Shown here piece by piece: positions 52,924-55,645 of a DNA stretch of 55,645 nucleotides; position 1 is the stretch's first letter; each line of letters opens with the position of its first letter. The notes below the pieces were generated by a model. That model saw only the letters and a program-made list of their open reading frames with translations. It searched no databases and was not told the DNA's origin. Origin of the DNA: UBA7328 sp036479115. GTDB taxonomy: Bacteria; Bacteroidota; Bacteroidia; Chitinophagales; Saprospiraceae. The DNA lies in assembly GCA_036479115.1 (NCBI GenBank), contig JAZGFD010000037.1, positions 1 to 55,645 on the forward strand, in the 5' to 3' direction. Made by a program: the position numbers and the translations under genes.

Positions 52924-54855
52924 GTGATAAGCCAAAATTCCATAGCACAAGTCATTGAAGTTGCCCATATAGAAGATGTGATCAATGACTTTGTCTCACT
53001 TAAAAAACGAGGTGTCAATATGTTGGGGTTATGCCCTTTTCACAATGAAAAAACACCATCGTTCACAGTTTCACCTACTAAAAATTTATACAAATGTTTT
53101 GGTTGTGGCAAAGGAGGAAATGCCGTCACATTCATCATGGAACATGAGAATTATTCTTTTCCAGAAACTATAAGGTATCTGGCTCAAAAATATGGAATCG
53201 AAATAGAAGAAACTGTACAAACGGAGAAAGACAAAGAAGACATTCAACAAAAAGAAAGTCTATTCATAATAAATGAATATGCCAAAAGATTTTTTCATGA
53301 ATCGTTGCTTAATTCTGATGAAGGAAAAAGTGTAGGGCTAAGTTATTTCACAAATAGAGGAATTCTTCCTAAAACTATTATAGAGTTTCACTTAGGATAC
53401 TCCCCGAGTGACTCTAAAACTTTAGTCAAAAAGGCAGAGAAAGATGGTTATAAATCTGAGTATCTTGAAACATTAGGGTTAAAATCAAAAAATGGATATG
53501 ACTTTTTTAGGTCTAGAGTAATATTTCCTATCACAAACCTCTCAGGAAAAGTCATTGGTTTTGGCGGACGTACCTTGTCATCTGATAAAAAAGTACCCAA
53601 ATATCTCAATTCTCCAGAATCAGAGATATATAAAAAGAGCAAATCACTATATGGTATTTTTCAAGCCAAAAACCAAATTCGCAGAGAAGATAATTGCTAC
53701 CTTGTGGAGGGATATACTGATGTCTTAAGCCTTTTCCAAAATGATGTTAAAAATGTAGTTGCCTCTTCTGGCACTTCACTCACGTCGGGTCAATTGCGAG
53801 TGATAAAAAGGTTTTGTAGTAACATTACCTTCTTATACGATGGGGATAGTGCTGGTCAAAAAGCAGCCTTACGAGGACTGCCTTTGGCTTTAGATGAGGA
53901 TCTCAATGTTAAGATCGTACCACTTGATGAAAAACAAGATCCTGATTCTCTGGTACAGGAGATGGGAGCTACTGCGTTTCAAGAATACATTTCAGATAAG
54001 AAAGAGGATTTTATTATATATCATGCCAAATGGATAGCTGATCATTATAAGAGCCTTCCTATCGAAAAAAGCACGGCAATAAAAGCACTTATAGAAACTC
54101 TGGCCCATCTAAAAGATACTATAAAAAGGTCATTTTATATAAAGGAAATAGGAATAATCCTGTCTTTAGATGAAGGATCAATAATCGCGGAGTTAAATAA
54201 AAACATTAGAAAACAGATTTCAAAGAAAAAGAGAGAAACATATGACAGGAAGCCACAGAACGATGAAGATGATTTTGTATTAAAAAAGCCACTTTCACCT
54301 ACTCAAAATCTCAAAATAGATGAAAAAGATTTCTATCAAGAAAAAGACATAATAAGAATACTAATCCATGATGGCAAAAAGAGGATGACTGAGCACGATT
54401 GCACTGTTGCAGAATTCATAATAGAAAATATTAAAGAAATTATTGATTCATTTGGAGATGAAACATTTAAAAAAATTCTAAAGGAGTATCAAAATAATAT
54501 CACCAAAGGAGAAGAAGGATTTGATATCAATCATTATATTAATCATTCTGATACTAAAATCCAACAAGTATATTTAAACCTTGCAGAATCTCCTTATTCA
54601 TATGCAAATTGGTCAGAAAATGGGGTAGAACTACAAACGCAGAAAAATATAGATGAGAATCACGAAAGAGATAGCGAACAAGCTCTTTTGAGATATTTGC
54701 TAAGAAAAATGTCAATGCAAGTAAATGAATTACAAGAAAAAATTAAAGACACATCTATTGATGATCATAAAAAAGTTATCCTGATTAAAACTTACCATAA
54801 AATATTAGAACATAGAAAAGGAATAGCTGATAGCCTTGGTACAATTGTACTCTAA
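52924..54855 (+). CDS. dnaG: DNA primase
   Basis: The 643-residue primase makes RNA primers at the replication fork. The N-terminal zinc-binding domain has Cys37, His40, Cys58 and Cys61 (LCPFHNEKTPSF, YKCFGCGKGGN). The catalytic domain includes HLGYSPSD and GGRTLSSDKKVPKYLNSPES, and the TOPRIM core has YLVEGYTDVLSLFQ and FLYDGDSAGQKAALRG. The C-terminal helicase-binding part is long and poorly conserved. The start is GTG at 52924, with no better ATG upstream in frame, and it follows the promoter pair closely. Confidence 0.95.
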   Translation: MISQNSIAQVIEVAHIEDVINDFVSLKKRGVNMLGLCPFHNEKTPSFTVSPTKNLYKCFGCGKGGNAVTFIMEHENYSFPETIRYLAQKYGIEIEETVQTEKDKEDIQQKESLFIINEYAKRFFHESLLNSDEGKSVGLSYFTNRGILPKTIIEFHLGYSPSDSKTLVKKAEKDGYKSEYLETLGLKSKNGYDFFRSRVIFPITNLSGKVIGFGGRTLSSDKKVPKYLNSPESEIYKKSKSLYGIFQAKNQIRREDNCYLVEGYTDVLSLFQNDVKNVVASSGTSLTSGQLRVIKRFCSNITFLYDGDSAGQKAALRGLPLALDEDLNVKIVPLDEKQDPDSLVQEMGATAFQEYISDKKEDFIIYHAKWIADHYKSLPIEKSTAIKALIETLAHLKDTIKRSFYIKEIGIILSLDEGSIIAELNKNIRKQISKKKRETYDRKPQNDEDDFVLKKPLSPTQNLKIDEKDFYQEKDIIRILIHDGKKRMTEHDCTVAEFIIENIKEIIDSFGDETFKKILKEYQNNITKGEEGFDINHYINHSDTKIQQVYLNLAESPYSYANWSENGVELQTQKNIDENHERDSEQALLRYLLRKMSMQVNELQEKIKDTSIDDHKKVILIKTYHKILEHRKGIADSLGTIVL

Positions 54856-54954
54856 ATTAGCATAACAAAATCATGACATTTGGGATGGGAGCAATTCAGA
54901 ATGTCGTTTTCGCAATGAAGTTATTAGACCTTTTGCAGAATATGACTCAATCAT

Positions 54955-54975
54955 AGGGCTTTATTAGCCCTTTTA
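54955..54975 (+). terminator. candidate rho-independent terminator behind dnaG
   Basis: GGGCT (54956-54960), a TTATT loop and AGCCC (54966-54970) followed by TTTT make a short hairpin with a T-run, 100 bp after the dnaG stop. Confidence 0.5.
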
Positions 54976-55369
54976 AATTACATTCTGTGGGGTTTGCAGA
55001 ATTTAGGCTAAATTATTTTTCACAGACAAATCAATTTTTTCAAACAAAGTAACAGTTAATAATAAATAGTATCTGAACGAAATCACATAAATTTCAGACA
55101 TAACAAGTTGAATATCTGAGAAATACTTCTTGAATTATATCATTTTTTTTACATAAAAAGTGACGAATATCCCATATATTTAGAATTATGTTATGTGTAT
55201 TTGGGTGATTGTCAGCATTTGGCCTGATTCTCTAACAAATTATTCAAGAAAATATTAAAACTTTCATCCATGAAAAAGTGATTAGAACAAATGCCATTCC
55301 TTTTTCATTTACTTTTTGAATGGCTCAAAAAGCAACAAAAAACCTTAGTACTCTAAAAATAAAGCATAA
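54976..55369. other. gene-free stretch
   Basis: This AT-rich stretch holds no gene I can recognise. AGTATCTGAACGAAATC near 55069 resembles a family C left end, but no right end is found. Confidence 0.4.
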
Positions 55370-55515
55370 TACCCTTTAGACTGGTTCTTTTTTCATTGCT
55401 TTTCGTTTGAAAAACCCTCATTATACTTTGGTATAACTCCGGGTTTTCAAGCCTCAATCAGATAAAAAAATAACTGCCTCTTAAGCGCACTATGCTTCAT
55501 TCTCAGAGTACTGCC
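55370..55515 (-). mobile_element. family E element, copy E3
   Basis: The motif AAGCCTCAATCAGATAAAAA and the block ATAACTGCCTCTTAAGCGCA match E2 at 39693-39857 in the same order. The outer end (GCTTCATTCTCAGAGTACTG) is worn. From 55516 to the window end nothing further is recognisable. Confidence 0.5.
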
Positions 55516-55645
55516 CTCAATAGATTTCTTAACGTGATTTCAATACATTTTTACTAAACAGAACAAAGCTCACATTTGGCTTTACATTTCTATTTTATTC
55601 ATCCTTGATTATCAATAGAGTGTGATGTGTTATCACATTGATTTT

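Overview
The window is about 55.6 kb of AT-rich chromosomal DNA from a member of the Bacteroidota. The evidence is type IX secretion sorting domains (type A on the large leucine-rich-repeat protein, type B on an orphan fragment), a one-piece hybrid two-component regulator, DUF3127, KdtA, BshC (bacillithiol) and several TAnnTTTG-type promoter elements. A saprospira-like or related environmental lineage is plausible, but the sequence alone does not settle this. I saw no rRNA, tRNA or CRISPR array.

Layout. 1-11 kb: the end of an Rpn/PD-(D/E)XK nuclease-like gene, an orphan CHU_C sorting domain, a secreted VPS10/BNR propeller protein, a small lipoprotein, a serine hydrolase, then a stress-type cluster (SRPBCC protein, group III truncated globin, exported nickel superoxide dismutase) and an LVIVD-repeat surface protein. 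11-22 kb: a hybrid sensor kinase/AraC regulator, a DUF3127 protein with an SSB-like tail, KdtA, and an envelope-polysaccharide cluster of UDP-glucuronate decarboxylase, dTDP-glucose 4,6-dehydratase and a long multi-SLBB export protein. 22-32 kb: DoxX, a dead glycerate kinase, a Gfo/Idh/MocA oxidoreductase, L-serine dehydratase and a 1602-residue protein built of six leucine-rich-repeat modules. 32-38 kb: a triple metal-binding-domain lipoprotein, a TPR lipoprotein, a frameshifted LytTR regulator with the tail of its kinase, and a YefM-YoeB type toxin-antitoxin pair lying between two group II intron remnants. 38-55 kb: mostly housekeeping genes (DUF418, tpiA, ppk1, purB, a purM-like gene, an OppB-like permease, bshC, accD, hemE, dapB, dnaG).

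The most striking content lies between the genes. Nearly every longer intergenic space carries short (about 130-210 bp) non-coding elements with terminal inverted repeats, and I could sort them into six families (called A-F here). Several copies have target-site duplications that can be read directly: 8 bp for A, 6 bp for B, about 8 bp for C and 9-10 bp for F. Some are nested (A inside B, B inside A, C inside an A variant with an empty copy 2.4 kb away). Families B and C share the same internal core but have different ends. Elements of families C, D and E abut or form the last codons or stop of five genes. No transposase for any of them is encoded here, so they look like MITEs moved in trans.

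All functional names come from motif recognition by eye. No database search was run.
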